This document shows positions 50,201 through 62,396 of a stretch of 64,000 nucleotides of DNA, in pieces (positions within the stretch are counted from its first letter, which is position 1; the number at the start of each line of letters is the position of its first letter). Under the pieces are notes generated by a model. That model was not told the DNA's origin. It did not search any database and saw nothing but the letters and a program-made list of their open reading frames with translations. Origin of the DNA: Populus alba. Lineage: Eukaryota; Streptophyta; Magnoliopsida; Malpighiales; Salicaceae. The DNA lies in assembly GCF_005239225.2 (NCBI RefSeq), contig NC_133293.1, positions 20,056,333 through 20,120,332 on the forward strand, in the 5' to 3' direction. Both the position numbers and the translations under genes were made by a program.

Positions 50201-53200
50201 TCCTTTGATCATTAATAAGTTAGTGAAAGTGTTTGTGAAGTGGAAAAAATATGAATTCCAGAAATATTATTTTATTTTACATGTATCAAAAGAAAATGGT
50301 GTTTTTTTTATATAAAAATGACATAATTATAATTTTTGTTGATTTTTTTATGGCAGTGGCAACAAAATTATAATTTTTAGAGTTTTTTTTTAGGTAACGA
50401 GTTTTTTCTTATATATATTTTTTTTCTCTTTATACTTTGCATTTTTATTATTTTATAGTTAACCTATCTATCACCATATTTATTTTATTTTATTTTTTAA
50501 ATATTTTTTTAGTTTTTCCTTCTTCATTTTTCCTTGTGCTTTTTTGGAAAAAAAATTATTTTTTTTATTTTTTACACTTTGAATATTTATCACTCTATAC
50601 TTGACGTATTCATATCATTCATTTTGTTCCTATCTCTATTATTTTATAATTTTTCTTTACACTTTTTTATGAAAAAAAATAAAATGTTATTTCACTATAA
50701 CAATTAAAACATTGTTCCACTTTTTTGCCATGTCAAAAACTAGTTCGAGAACTTACATGTTTTTACAAGTATATATAATTTTAATTGTATTTTATTATAT
50801 ATAAGTATCAATTTTTTTATTCACGGTTATATTTTTTATTCAATATAAAAAAAATATTGATAACACCTACATATTAATTCTCTCGTATTGTAAAAAAATT
50901 ATCTGATTTGCAACAAGATGAGTTAAATAGATACGTTAATATTTTGTTTGTTTTTTACATTTATTATCACATATGATTCTCAATATATTTAATTAAATAT
51001 ATACTTAGAATTTTTTTATTTATAATTATAATTCAGAAATATTTTTTAAGCTTGCATATTTATTTATTTGTTGCCAACAAAAATTATCCGAAAAGTGGGC
51101 CAAATAATTAGTTTATATACCCCAAAAATCCTTGGAGTGATTCAAAAATATTATGAATATTCTGGGTATAAAAAGAGGTATTGTAAAATTCGTTTAAATT
51201 TGAAGATAGTTTTTATCATATTCTTAACTTTTAAATGATCATGGCACGTCAAAAGATCTATGGCATAAAATTTTTCTAGATCATCTAATAATCTTTCAAC
51301 TTTATCTAGTCATTTTTTGCTAGATGAACCTTGTCATATATTTACACTCATCATGGCCAAGTCTAAATCATGAATTCTTCAAGTTAACTTATGAATCGAG
51401 CTATTTAATCTATAAAAAAATTCGTAATTATATCTTTTTAGTTAAAAAAAATATATGGTTTAAAATACAACTCTAAAATGGAGTCCTCCAGCCAATAAAA
51501 GTTTTATAACCATGTTATAAAAAACTCAATTCTACGAGGGAGAAACACTGTAATCGTAGACACGTTTCACCATGGATTTGTTATGGCAATTTTTTCTTTT
51601 ATTTTTTATTTTTGTTCCATGAACGTTTTTTTTACTAGCTGCATCCTTTTGGGGCAAAACTAAACCCAGTTGCTTTAAATTTATCGAGCATGGGAAAAAA
51701 AATGAAGGAAAGGGGGTTAAAGTGGAAAAAAGATGAGTCAATGGTTGGCGATTTTAAAAATGACGCAGCAAGTTCGTTTTGGTTTTCATACGTTTTCAAT
51801 TATAAATTTCCGGTCCTTTAATTTTTCGAGAAATCAATCTAATCTAAAACTTTATTTTATTTATTTTTGGGTCATTGGCTTGAGAAACAAAAAGGAGAGT
51901 AGTTGGATTCTCGTGTTTGGACAAAAAAAAAAATCATTTAACACTGATTTTTGTAAAGAAAAATGATGATTTTGATATCAATGAATTTTATTTGCCTTTG
52001 AGAGTTTATCATGTTTATTATTTGATCTTAGCTTTGCAAGAGATCATGTATTCAAGTTTGAATTTTTATTTTTATTTTTATTTTTAAATTGATTTTGGAT
52101 CCATTTTTTTAGTCCATTGATTTTTCTCCAGCCTTTTTTTTTTCCCTTCAAACTTTATAATTCAATGTTGGGTTTTTGTTAAAAAAATGTTTTTTTTCTA
52201 GCTTCTATAGATTTCCATGATATTTTTAAATAAAAATATAATTTAATTTTTACTACGCTTCCCAGGTTTTTTTTCCCTCGTGATCTTAAGAGGCATTATT
52301 TCTATGCAACCTAGCTTGTTTTTTTTTTTTTTTTCCTTGTGAATCTTATCGAATCACCAATGCGTGTTTTTTTTCAATATTGTTTTATTATATAAAAATA
52401 TTGGTTTGAATAAACAATCATGTTAGATACAATTAAGTTTATGACTTGTATTTTGAAATCAGATATCATGTCAACATCTATTTATAGACTTTTCAATTTA
52501 TTCCCTGGTCACATATCATTTGTTTTTTTACATGAAATGATATTATTTTTTTATAACATGTACAATATTACATAATATTTTTTTTACCCTTTAATTTTAT
52601 CTTTTCAATTTCATGTAAGTGTTAAATTTTTTTATCACCTAATTAAATGAATAAATATTTTTTTTATAATAAAATCATTAAATACAACTGGATAAATATA
52701 TCGTGTTGTGAAATAAAAAATATTTATTTATATTTATTTTTAGATTTTTCTAGTTTTGTATTTAGTTATCATTGTCATTATTTTTTCATTTACTGACACA
52801 AATAGTTATTAACTAAATGTACAAGTAATGTTTTTATTTATATCTTGGACTTTTATATAAAAAGGTGCTAAAAAAGCATGAATGTTTATTTTTTTAGCTA
52901 TAAAAAAATCATATGCATAAAACACCAATTAAATAGACAATATCCTAGCAATATATGACTAACTGTTATGGCATCTCAAAGAAAAAAGCAGAAAGAAAAG
53001 CTAAAAGAAAAGGAGAATTTTTTCTGGTTTCCATCCCTTATTTTTATAGTTCTAATGAGAGAGCTACATTGAAGATCCAAAATAACATTTCTAAGTTAAA
53101 GAGTTATTACAATCAAAAGAGCTAAAAGTCTCTTTAATATATTTTAATAATAAAAAAAGTTTTGATTGGAATTGTATTAGTTAGCTACTATGAATAAATA

Positions 53201-53704
53201 ACTATATTAATATCAAATATATTAAAATATAATTTATTTTATTAAATAGTTTTTTCCCCACTGGATTGCATATAAAAAGATATTATATTTACACTATTAA
53301 AAAAAAAACATCAACATGGCGTCATAACATCTCACTTTTTGTTCATTCTTTCACATGACATCCATCTTTTCGCTACCGATCAGAAAAACAAAATAAAAAG
53401 AAGTTAAGAGCCCAGTTCCAAGACCCGGCGTTAACTAAAGCCCACTAAAGAGATCCAATTTACAATTACACCAAGCACTCCCCGGCCCGGCCTGACATGA
53501 GAATTAAAGGCGGTTAAAATTCATAATAAACGACATCGTTTTCCAGTCAGCGCGGAAACCAGCCCAAGGCGGCTAATGCAATTTCCTATTAATAAAAGGC
53601 CAAACACATCAAATATCATTTTCCATTCAGTTTCGCTTTCTCGTTGTGCAAATTAAAAAAAAAAAACCTCCAGGGTTAGGGCTTGGTAATTGTTTTTTTG
53701 CAAG

Positions 53705-53926
53705 ATGTTGGAGGTGGTGTTGAACGACCGTTTGGGAAAGAAAGTGAGAGTGAAGTGCAACGACGACGACACCATCGGTGACCTCAAGAAGCTCGTGGCG
53801 GCACAGACCGGTACCCGGGCTGAGAAGATCCGGATCCAGAAGTGGTACACCATTTACAAAGACCATATTACCCTCAGGGATTACGAGATTCATGATGGCA
53901 TGGGCCTCGAGCTCTACTACAACTAA
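53705..53926 (+). CDS. UBL5: Ubiquitin-like protein 5 (UBL5/Hub1)
   Basis: Intronless and 73 aa, the exact family length: [20 protein letters not shown] to [20 protein letters not shown]5/Hub1 is a ubiquitin-fold modifier that is not processed to a Gly-Gly tail. It binds spliceosome proteins non-covalently and affects pre-mRNA splicing. The family hallmark C-terminal YY-x (here LELYYN) and the core [20 protein letters not shown] are both present. The start ATG is at 53705, and GC content in the ORF is well above its surroundings. A possible 3' UTR intron could end near 54149 (TTGCAG|GAG), but I cannot confirm it. Confidence 0.96.
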   Translation: MLEVVLNDRLGKKVRVKCNDDDTIGDLKKLVAAQTGTRAEKIRIQKWYTIYKDHITLRDYEIHDGMGLELYYN

Positions 53927-56900
53927 AACAAAAATGTAATTTATTTCTCTCTCATATTTCGTTTCCTTTGTTTTTTGTTTGCTGTCTCTAGGGTTTTGAT
54001 GTTGATTTTTTTTAATGTGGAATTTTCTTATGATTGTTTGTCGTGGTTGAAATATCTCTCTTTTTTTTTCAGTGCTCTAGGAGTACATGCTGTTAGGTTA
54101 TTTGTAATTGGATTTTGTGCGGTTGAATTTTAGCTTGCCATGTTGCAGGAGTTGATCTCGAGCGTGTAGACAAATTGGTCGCTGATTACTGGGTTTGCAA
54201 TTTGTGCCATCTGTAAATATAGAGAGATGTTAGACTGCATTAAACTTGTTAATCGTGGGTATAGTTCCTGAGTTAACCTTTGTCATGTATCAGTGAGGAA
54301 TACACTGTTAAAAACAAGCTTCGATCACATTTGTTTGAATGAATGCATGGTATTGTCTTGTGCCAGTGAGGCCTCAGTCTTTTTCTTGCTCTGGATTTTG
54401 CGAATTGAAGTTGGCCGCTGTGTGGTGAATTTGTTCGGCAGGGCTATATCTTTCAGTTCTTTCACATAGTCCGAATTATTTTTTGATCCATTGTGATAGT
54501 TGGCTAATTTTGGTTTTCGTCGCATAAGATATTTTTTATTTTGCTTGTTTCATTATCTAGCTTACATTGTATTTCATGGAGCTTTTTGATAGATGACTGT
54601 ATTAGAGGAATATCTTACGATGTGGTTAAGTCACTTTCTTTTCGTTTCTTTCTTTTGATAAATTTGTTACTTATTAGTTGAGAGAAAAGCAAAAAGGTAA
54701 CTTACAACGTCGCTTTTTTGGGCTTTTCCTTTTTGATTCAGGTACTGCCACTGAGTATGGCAAGACATTGTTGAAGATGAAGCTGCCCCCTACTTTGCTA
54801 GTAATTTCCTTCTCTTTGCAATAAGCATGATGCTCTGTGATTGATGCACATATGCTCTTATGAAATATGTAAAGATTGCGATGACTAGACCTGGTCATGG
54901 CATGTTAACTTGCAGTGTGTTCTGTTTGTGGTACATCAAGCTCAATTATCTGTGAAGTGGTTGTTTTATAACTCGGATTCTTAGGGTTCCAACACTTAAT
55001 AGTTAACTTGAGTGGATGAAAAACTGGTCGATTGAAAAAACAACTATGCTTATTTGCTTATAGCTTATGTGTGCTTTACCTGGCTGTCAGTATGAAAAGC
55101 TTTTGTGTTCTCTACTCTTTCATTGTCCAAGAAGACATTACAAGAATGAAATTGTTGCTTGTACCATGTTTTTTCAATCACTGGTGGCCCCTGGGACTAC
55201 TACTTGCACACTGTCCATGAACCATTTTATGCATTAGAACTGCTCAAAGGCTTTCTTTAATAGGAGTCAGTGTTTTGAAATTTGAGGGAGATTGTCTCAT
55301 TGCAGTCTTTTTTTTATGTGTTTCGAATGATCATGTGGGTTTGTGGTTAGGTGTTACATGAGTATGCAATATGATTCAGATGCAAGCTGATCAATCTTGT
55401 GAAGAAGCATACACTTCCCTTTAAGGCACTCAGTTATGAACCACTGTTATTCAGTACTCGGTGCACATAATATTCAACTCCTGGTGATTTTTAATGCAAC
55501 CTGATGTCCATTGCCAATGGACTTTTGTTCTGTTCCTTTTTTAGAGTGCATACTTAACTGGAGAAACATTAGCAGTCTCTTACTGTCTATGTGCCATGAA
55601 GGTAAGGTATCAAACATGTGAGGGAACCTTTTCATTCTCTGGTGACAGTTTCAGAAATTACGAGAGTGTGTTCACACTAGAGTTTCATATGAAGTCCACA
55701 TGTTCTGGTGCTTTAGCTGGATGTGCTGTGTTGAGTGATTAAGAACTAAATATACAAGGTTCATCCTGTAGGTTGTTAGCTGGAATGAACCTGCACAGCA
55801 ACTAGTACTCTGTGATCTTTAATTGATGTGCATTTTTTCTTGTTATTTTTGCTGGCATCCGTTTATTCATGCGGGAAGGGACCGAGGAAGGTAGATATAT
55901 ATAAAGCTAAACATAGCGTAATATGGATTAGCTTAACTATCCAAGAAGATGAATTACTGTCGTGGGTGATAGAAAATTAGAAATCTCTGGTGGTGGCTCA
56001 AAAGAGCCTACAACGAAGCTTCAACCACAGCTAGTAAATAGTGAGGCTCAGCAAGATGTGGGTATTTAAAAAACATGCTGATGGTGGAGGCTCGTTTAGA
56101 TTTTGAAACCTGAGCAAGGGAAGCGGGTTTCTTTACCTATAAATATGGTGCTAGCACAACTAGTAAATTGACATATCCCTTTAGACTTGCTTGTTCTGTT
56201 TTAATTGAGAAATACTACAACTGGAGACTAAAATTAAATGGACCTTTTAATACATTAGAATGGATCTCTCACGCACACACGCTAGGGGAAAGAAAAAGCA
56301 TAGGGACATGCCTATTTTGTTTCATTTGCAACCCTATTCTCTCCCACGGGGAAAATGTCACTTAGCATGTGGTTTTAGGCATGGACAGTGCTTTCACGTA
56401 GGCCTATTCTTCTTCGTATTTGGGCGTTCGATGAGGAATGACCTCAAACCTCGCTGCCAAGAAAACTTTCACAAAACGCAACATAGGGATATTTCAATTC
56501 GGTGGTTGGTGCTTCGTCTTTTAGAGATTGAGAGTGTTGGTTAGGGATTGCGCGAATGTAGTTGTTTTTTTAAATTTTTTTTTTTTAAAATATATTAAAA
56601 TAATTTTTTTTTTATTTTTTAAAAATTATTTTTGAAATTAGTATATTAAAATGATATAAAAATATAAAAAATATTAATTTGAAACAATAAAAAAAACTAA
56701 TTTTTTTTAAAATACTTTTAAAACGTAAAAACAAACAAGGTTTTAGACGTAAGAAAACTACATGTTAGTTATTACTAGTTTTGAATTAATTTTTTTTTTT
56801 CATGTAAAGAAAATGCCTATATATATTATCATTAAATTTGGTTTTAATCTATTTTGTTTAAAATTAAATTATATAAAAATTATTTTAATATTGATGGATT

Positions 56901-57150
56901 AATTTGAAGTGTCCAAATATAACTTAAACGGATAATAAAAAGTATAGTTTGACTTAATTATTTTTTTAAAATAGTTTAACTCGTGAAGTTTGTGATTTGA
57001 ATAATAAATTCTATTGGGTTTTAATATAAAATTATTTTTTATTTAATTATATAATAATAAAAATAGATATTTATGATAATATTGTTTGAGAATATAATAA
57101 TCTTATAAAAAGAAGTAACAAATTTAAAATAAAGCTTGGATCAATATCAT
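53927..57150. other. Non-coding region downstream of UBL5
   Basis: The first 300-400 bp is probably UBL5 3' UTR. No exon series is seen in the rest. A segment near 55385-55410 (AGCTGATCAATCTTG and GAAGAAGC) matches 57750-57775 with few differences. A segment at 56431-56490 resembles 60140-60195, so short dispersed repeats are shared across this part. Confidence 0.45.
56562..56745. repeat. AT-rich MITE-like element, best copy
   Basis: The left end is GTAGTTGTTTTTTTAAATT and the right end is AATACTTTTAAAACGTAAAA with CAAACAA. The core is TATATTAAAATAATTTTTTT, then AAAAATTATTTTTGAAATTA. The last 50 bp are roughly the reverse complement of the ends of other copies. Confidence 0.55.
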
Positions 57151-57157
57151 GTGTAAT

Positions 57158-58134
57158 TCAGAGGAGTGATGAGGGCAATATGTATATTTTTCTTAACAAA
57201 AATCTTGAAATAGATCTTGAACAAAATAAAAAAGGATTCCCATGGACGGCGTTTCCTTTGCTTTGAAGTCTAGCTACATCATTGTAATATAAAATTTGAT
57301 TGTCAGGTAATGGCGTAATGCTGCTGATTTGTAATGGGTTGCCAACTCGGTGAGGAGGTTTCCCTGGCTTAACATAGAGCTCTGTTGTAGCCGTCATGCC
57401 GGGTTCCAGTGATGCACTCTGAATGCCTATATTCTCAATCTGTATATGAATAATACTTTTCCTGATTTCAGGTCTTACATTCAATACCTTGTTTAGGATT
57501 TGTTGTTTAGCTTGGAAAAACATCTTGGGATCAGTGTAATCTTAAATTTATTTATATGTATATCACCCCTCTTGAACACGCACCATGAACCATATATGAT
57601 TCGAGAGACTACTCGGAAGGTTTCTTCCCATGAATCATGAAGGTTTGAAACTGGGGGAGATTGTCGCTCTTAGTCCTTCTCCAGTGGTTTGAATCGGTCG
57701 CTTAGTTTTGTAATTAGGTAGTAAAACAAACGTGATTTAGACTGGAGCTGATCAATCTTGCGAAGAAGCTTGCTCTTCCCCTGGTATTTAACCATCCCCG
57801 TTCTATTGTCCCCATGATTTCCAGTGATAGATTCTCTTCGCAATGCTCTTGTTTCCATGGAACGAAAATCAGACTTGCACAGCAACATCAAGAGTTTAAA
57901 GTTTAAACTTATCTAAAGGGTGTGTGGAATACTTGAAATTGAATTCAATTATCATGACAATGGTTAAATTAACATTAGACATTCTGCTGTTTCAATTTAG
58001 TATTCTTTCTAGTCTTCCTTTTCTTTCGAGCTAAAGTAGGAGTGCTCTCGGGGTAACAAGTCAACTTCTCCGGGAACAACTTCAAATCCATTGCCACCTC
58101 TAGCTAGCTCAACCATATCAGATAGCTGCATCAA
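57158..58134 (-). pseudogene. Unidentified open frames, possibly remnants of one gene
   Basis: Three minus-strand stretches look more protein-like than chance. 58134-58009 follows a TTCCAG acceptor (LMQLSDMVELARGGNGFEVV ... SSKEKED-stop). 57891-57670 has MVKYQGKSKLLRKIDQLQSK. 57523-57158 has SIIHIQIENIGIQSASLEPG and GMTATTELYVKPGKPPHRVG. They are in separate frames and no splice model joins them. No family is recognised. They could be a transposon-borne fragment or a decayed gene. Confidence 0.2.
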
Positions 58135-58139
58135 CTGGA

Positions 58140-61100
58140 ATAAACCAAGGCTATTCTCCGATGGATTCCAAGCTCTGTATGATAGATATTGTAATAGTTT
58201 GATAGCTCAGCACCTCATGGATCACCGTTAATTATAGGGCTATCTTTTGATGATTTTATTTTCTGGGTACCTTTTCTTGTCTAAGTTATGGAGTACTCTA
58301 CGATGCGTAACCGAGTTTTAATTGCCCTGTCTCTGTTTTATTGTGTAATATAATAATATATCATTTAAAATGGGTATTTCTTGGACTTTACCAAAAAAAA
58401 AAAAAATTATTATGTTAAATATAAACAATGAAGTGTAGTTAAACTGGCATTGACATCCATATTTTTCAAGAGATTTATGAGTTCAAAGCTTTTTTAATCA
58501 AAAAAGGAAAAAAAAATGAATCATTGTTAGAGGGAGGAGGATGCTGAGAAACGTCATTACAAGTGTAGTGTTGTATATTTGGTTTATAAAGAAAGCATAG
58601 CTTTGCAAGTTTGAGCTAAAGATGAGACAAACAAGAGATCAATAGAGTCCAAGAAAACAACAAAGTTGTTGTTAAAGATTTATGGTGTTTATAGAAAAAG
58701 CAAGGGATTATTACTATATATCAGTTACGAGCATTTTTTTCTCTTTAAAAATAATTTAAGGATAAAATAGTTAAGATTGCTAATTTAATTCATTTCACTT
58801 CTATTCCAAACAAAATTATTGAATTTAGTTATATAATTTAGTTTTTTATTTTAAATATAAAAATTATAATTGGTTCTCAATTGAATTCAAATTACATTTG
58901 AAATTAAATTGAATTCTATAAATGATTTGATTATAAATATAATGTAAATATCTAATTGAGCTACCGACTAAAAGAGATTAATCATTCAAGAAAATGGATT
59001 CCATTTGTGGCCATTTACAAGGAATATTTCTGTCCGTTAACAACTTAGAAGACACAATAAAAGTTCAATTCTTAACCACTTCAGGGTTAACTATAAATAT
59101 ATTTTTAGAAGGTATTTAAAAATATAGTTACGGTTGTTTTTTAAAGTGATTTTTATTTGGAAAAATATCAAAATAATATATTTTTTTATAAAAATTATTT
59201 TTAATATCAGCATATCAAAATAATTTGAAAACACTATAAAAATATTAATTTTTTTTAAAATAAAATATTTTTAAAACATAAAAATAAATATTCCATTCAA
59301 AACTCATGGGAATGCTACACCTGAAACTGGTGCTGTAATGGCCTAGTGGCCTGGTCAACATTTTAAAATCTGATTAAGGGCAGGTTTCCGGTTTTGAAAA
59401 ACGAGTGAGAGAAAGCGGGATTCTTCTTCTTGGCATTACAAGGCCGAAGCCCAATACTTTCAAAAGGGCTAAACAGGACCAAATCCTTGAAGTCGAAAGG
59501 CCCATAACATTGAGCCAGCAAAAACGTCCTTTGGGACCATCCTGCGGCCCATATCTGCTTCATACATTGCCTTCAAATCTCGTCTACCAAAGTCTCCAGG
59601 GTCCAATGCTTATAGGCCTGGGCCCTTCTACTATTGATCCTTTGGTTAGGCCCTGAGCTTTCTTCCTTGTCTGTCATGTTCTTATAGGAGAAAAAAGGAT
59701 GCCGATTTGGTTCCATTTGCAAGTTTCTTCTCTTACAAGACACTCAAAACGTGATCAAGGCATATACCATGCATATTAAGAAAAAGAATAACCCCTGCCA
59801 TGGAATCCCTGTTAGGGTTCGTCCAAGACCTCTTTTAACTTGCAGATCAATGAATTGACTCCTTTTTTCCAATCTAAGATATCGTCACTCTTGACAATTA
59901 TAAAAAAATAAAACAAAAGTTATTTTTTTTGACTAAAAATTAAAAATAAACTATCCTGGTCTCATCGAAGTTTTAATTGTGTTTTACACGGAATTACAAG
60001 TTGACCTTATAAATTTCTCAGGTTCGACCGATCGAGTAAGGTATATATACAGTCCAAGAGGAAACCGGCCCTGATCAGCAGCAGGAGTTTCGGAGCACCA
60101 GTATATACAGTCAATTCTTTTTAACAGAGGGTTCCGGTAGATGAAGTGTGGCCTCAAAGCTCGTAGCCAAGAAACAATTTCACAAAACACAACATGTTGT
60201 GTTGACCAAAAATTGCTTGGTTTTTGACAGTTGTAAGAAGAAGACAAATTTAAGTTATTTAGTACTTGGTTCGAAATCTCATTGTTAAAATAATATTTTT
60301 ACGTGCTCTAAGTTTCTGTTCCACTCCACCACGCACATTCATTAATTTACAATAAAAAGACAGCTTGGAGGCTTCCAATTCCCATGTCGGAAATCTGATT
60401 TCATGGGTTGACTCGCGAGCCATATCAATGGAAATTCTTGGATCTTGGTCTATAAAATAACATCAAAACAGCTTTGCCTCGTTAACATGATGTATTGAAA
60501 CTAACATGACTCATCATATTCAATGCTTTGTTCCCTTTCACACTTGTTTTCTAAGAGTTATAGTTGGTTTGTTTTTATGTTTTAAAAATATTTTTAAAAA
60601 TATTAAAATATTTTTATTTACTTTAAAGTAATAATTTTTTTATATTTAAAAATTATTTTAATGTATTAATGTTAAAAATAATACATTCGTTCAATAATTT
60701 TTCTTCCCAAATAGTCAAACTCAACCCTCCTTTTTACAAAGGAAAAAACTGAAGCCTACCTCGTATTTATCTTACAAAGGTTAAATTAATGTACTTGGTG
60801 TTGTTAGCCCCTTTACCTGGGATAGAAATTGTCGATGGTTGAAAATTTGGACAGCTGACAAGAAATATTTGACTGTTAGTTGTACACAGAATTATCCGCA
60901 GGGAAGAGCTCAGGCTCGGCCATCAAAACGGCACATTGTATGAATGGTTGACCTTGGCCTCATGTGATTAGCTATTAATGAATCTATTATTTTATATTAA
61001 CAAAAATTATATGATGTTATCTGGTGATGAGTGACATTTTAAGTTTTTTTTCTTTTATGATTATACGATGGATCCCACGCCAGACATGCAGAATGTGTCT

Positions 61101-62396
61101 TTGCCTCTTATCTTTGCTGTCTGCTGCTGTGTGTTTCTTGCGATCGGTGAGTGACAAGCTAACAAATGTCAAAGACATGCACCATTTCCACACTATTATA
61201 ATTCTTTCCACGTAGACTCAAATATATATATTTTTAATTTTTCTCTGTTATTTCTCTTATTTTTATATGTATCTCTCATATGAAAACAATAGTAATAAAA
61301 ATTATTTCTGAAACACTAGATTTTTCCAGGCCTGCAACAATCAAGTATAATTTGATTCCCCCCCCCCCTTTCCTGATAAAAACCCTAAAACAGGATTTGG
61401 CACTTCAAAATATATGTATAGAAACACATCGAGCTTTGTAAATTTAGTTTGTATCTAGTGACTAGTTTTTTCACTGTTCGGCAAGTCAAACTCGTTTCAC
61501 AGCTTATAAGAGATGGAGATTTGCTTGAGGTTGGTGTTGGTGCGTGTGTACAGGCAAGCTAGCAGAGGTAGTGTGGGGTTGGCATTCCTTGACTCACGAA
61601 TCTCTGTCTGCCTGGTGTAATATTAAAAAAGAAACCCCGCTTCAAAACCTTGATCCTTTTTACCTGCAAACTTTTCAACATTTGTATAATCTGTATATGT
61701 TCACGCAAGCTAATCCTTTCTTTAATTCGTGCATGACGAGATCACTCGAATCCCAACGAGTATTGTTCATTTTCTCAGTATTTGCGGCACAAAGATCGGT
61801 TTGAATATTGTAATTATTTTACCAGTCCACCCGGCGACTCAAAGCATTAAAAGAAAAGGCAAACCACCTCATCAAACGGAGATCACAATCTGAATTCAAT
61901 TCTGAACCCTTCTCCTGCCACTGGGCTAGATGTCCTTTAATTATCTCTTAAAACACTAGTCGATACGCTTTTCATTGCCTTCACCAAAATATGTCTGGCG
62001 CTTACTTTATAGAAAAAAGCCAGCATGTATATTATTGCAACATTAAAGAAAAAAGAAAAAAAAAAAGCTCCAAGGAGAACTGTATTATCATTCTGTAACA
62101 TGCAAGCTTGGCATCTCCAACAAGATGATCCATGTGTTGGAAAAGAGCTGGCATTTGTAGATGCAAGAGAGATGAGACAGTGAAATTCGAATGCCCGTAT
62201 TGGATGGCATCGGTGATTAACATAAAAGTCATTTCCTTGGAAAGTTAAATTTGCGCTACAGACAGGGGAAAACATGTCCTAAATGTGGATGAAGTGGGAC
62301 TTATCCCACAGCTCCCAATAGACAAAAATAGGTGAAATGTTACAATCAAAACAAAAGACTTGCGAGCTGTACATTTTGATGGAAGTTCCTCGTTGT
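58140..62396. other. Intergenic region upstream of the ARF 3' end
   Basis: No gene is recognised. It holds AT-rich element copies at 59110-59290 and about 60560-60690 and a C-run at 61361-61370. The right end (61950-62396) probably contains ARF 3' UTR. Confidence 0.5.
59110..59290. repeat. AT-rich MITE-like element copy
   Basis: The left end is TAGTTACGGTTGTTTTTTAA and the right end is AAATATTTTTAAAACATAAA. The core TATCAAAATAATATATTTTT precedes AAAAATTATTTTTAATATCA. Confidence 0.55.

Larger units (their letters stand above)
49687..53704. other. AT-rich intergenic region
   Basis: The left 100-200 bp is the promoter side of the phosphohexomutase gene. It includes the 49891-49999 inverted repeat, an AT-rich element copy at 50028-50200, and long T-rich low-complexity stretches (50240-53330). 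No gene is seen. 53400-53600 is less AT-rich and is the likely UBL5 promoter. Confidence 0.55.
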
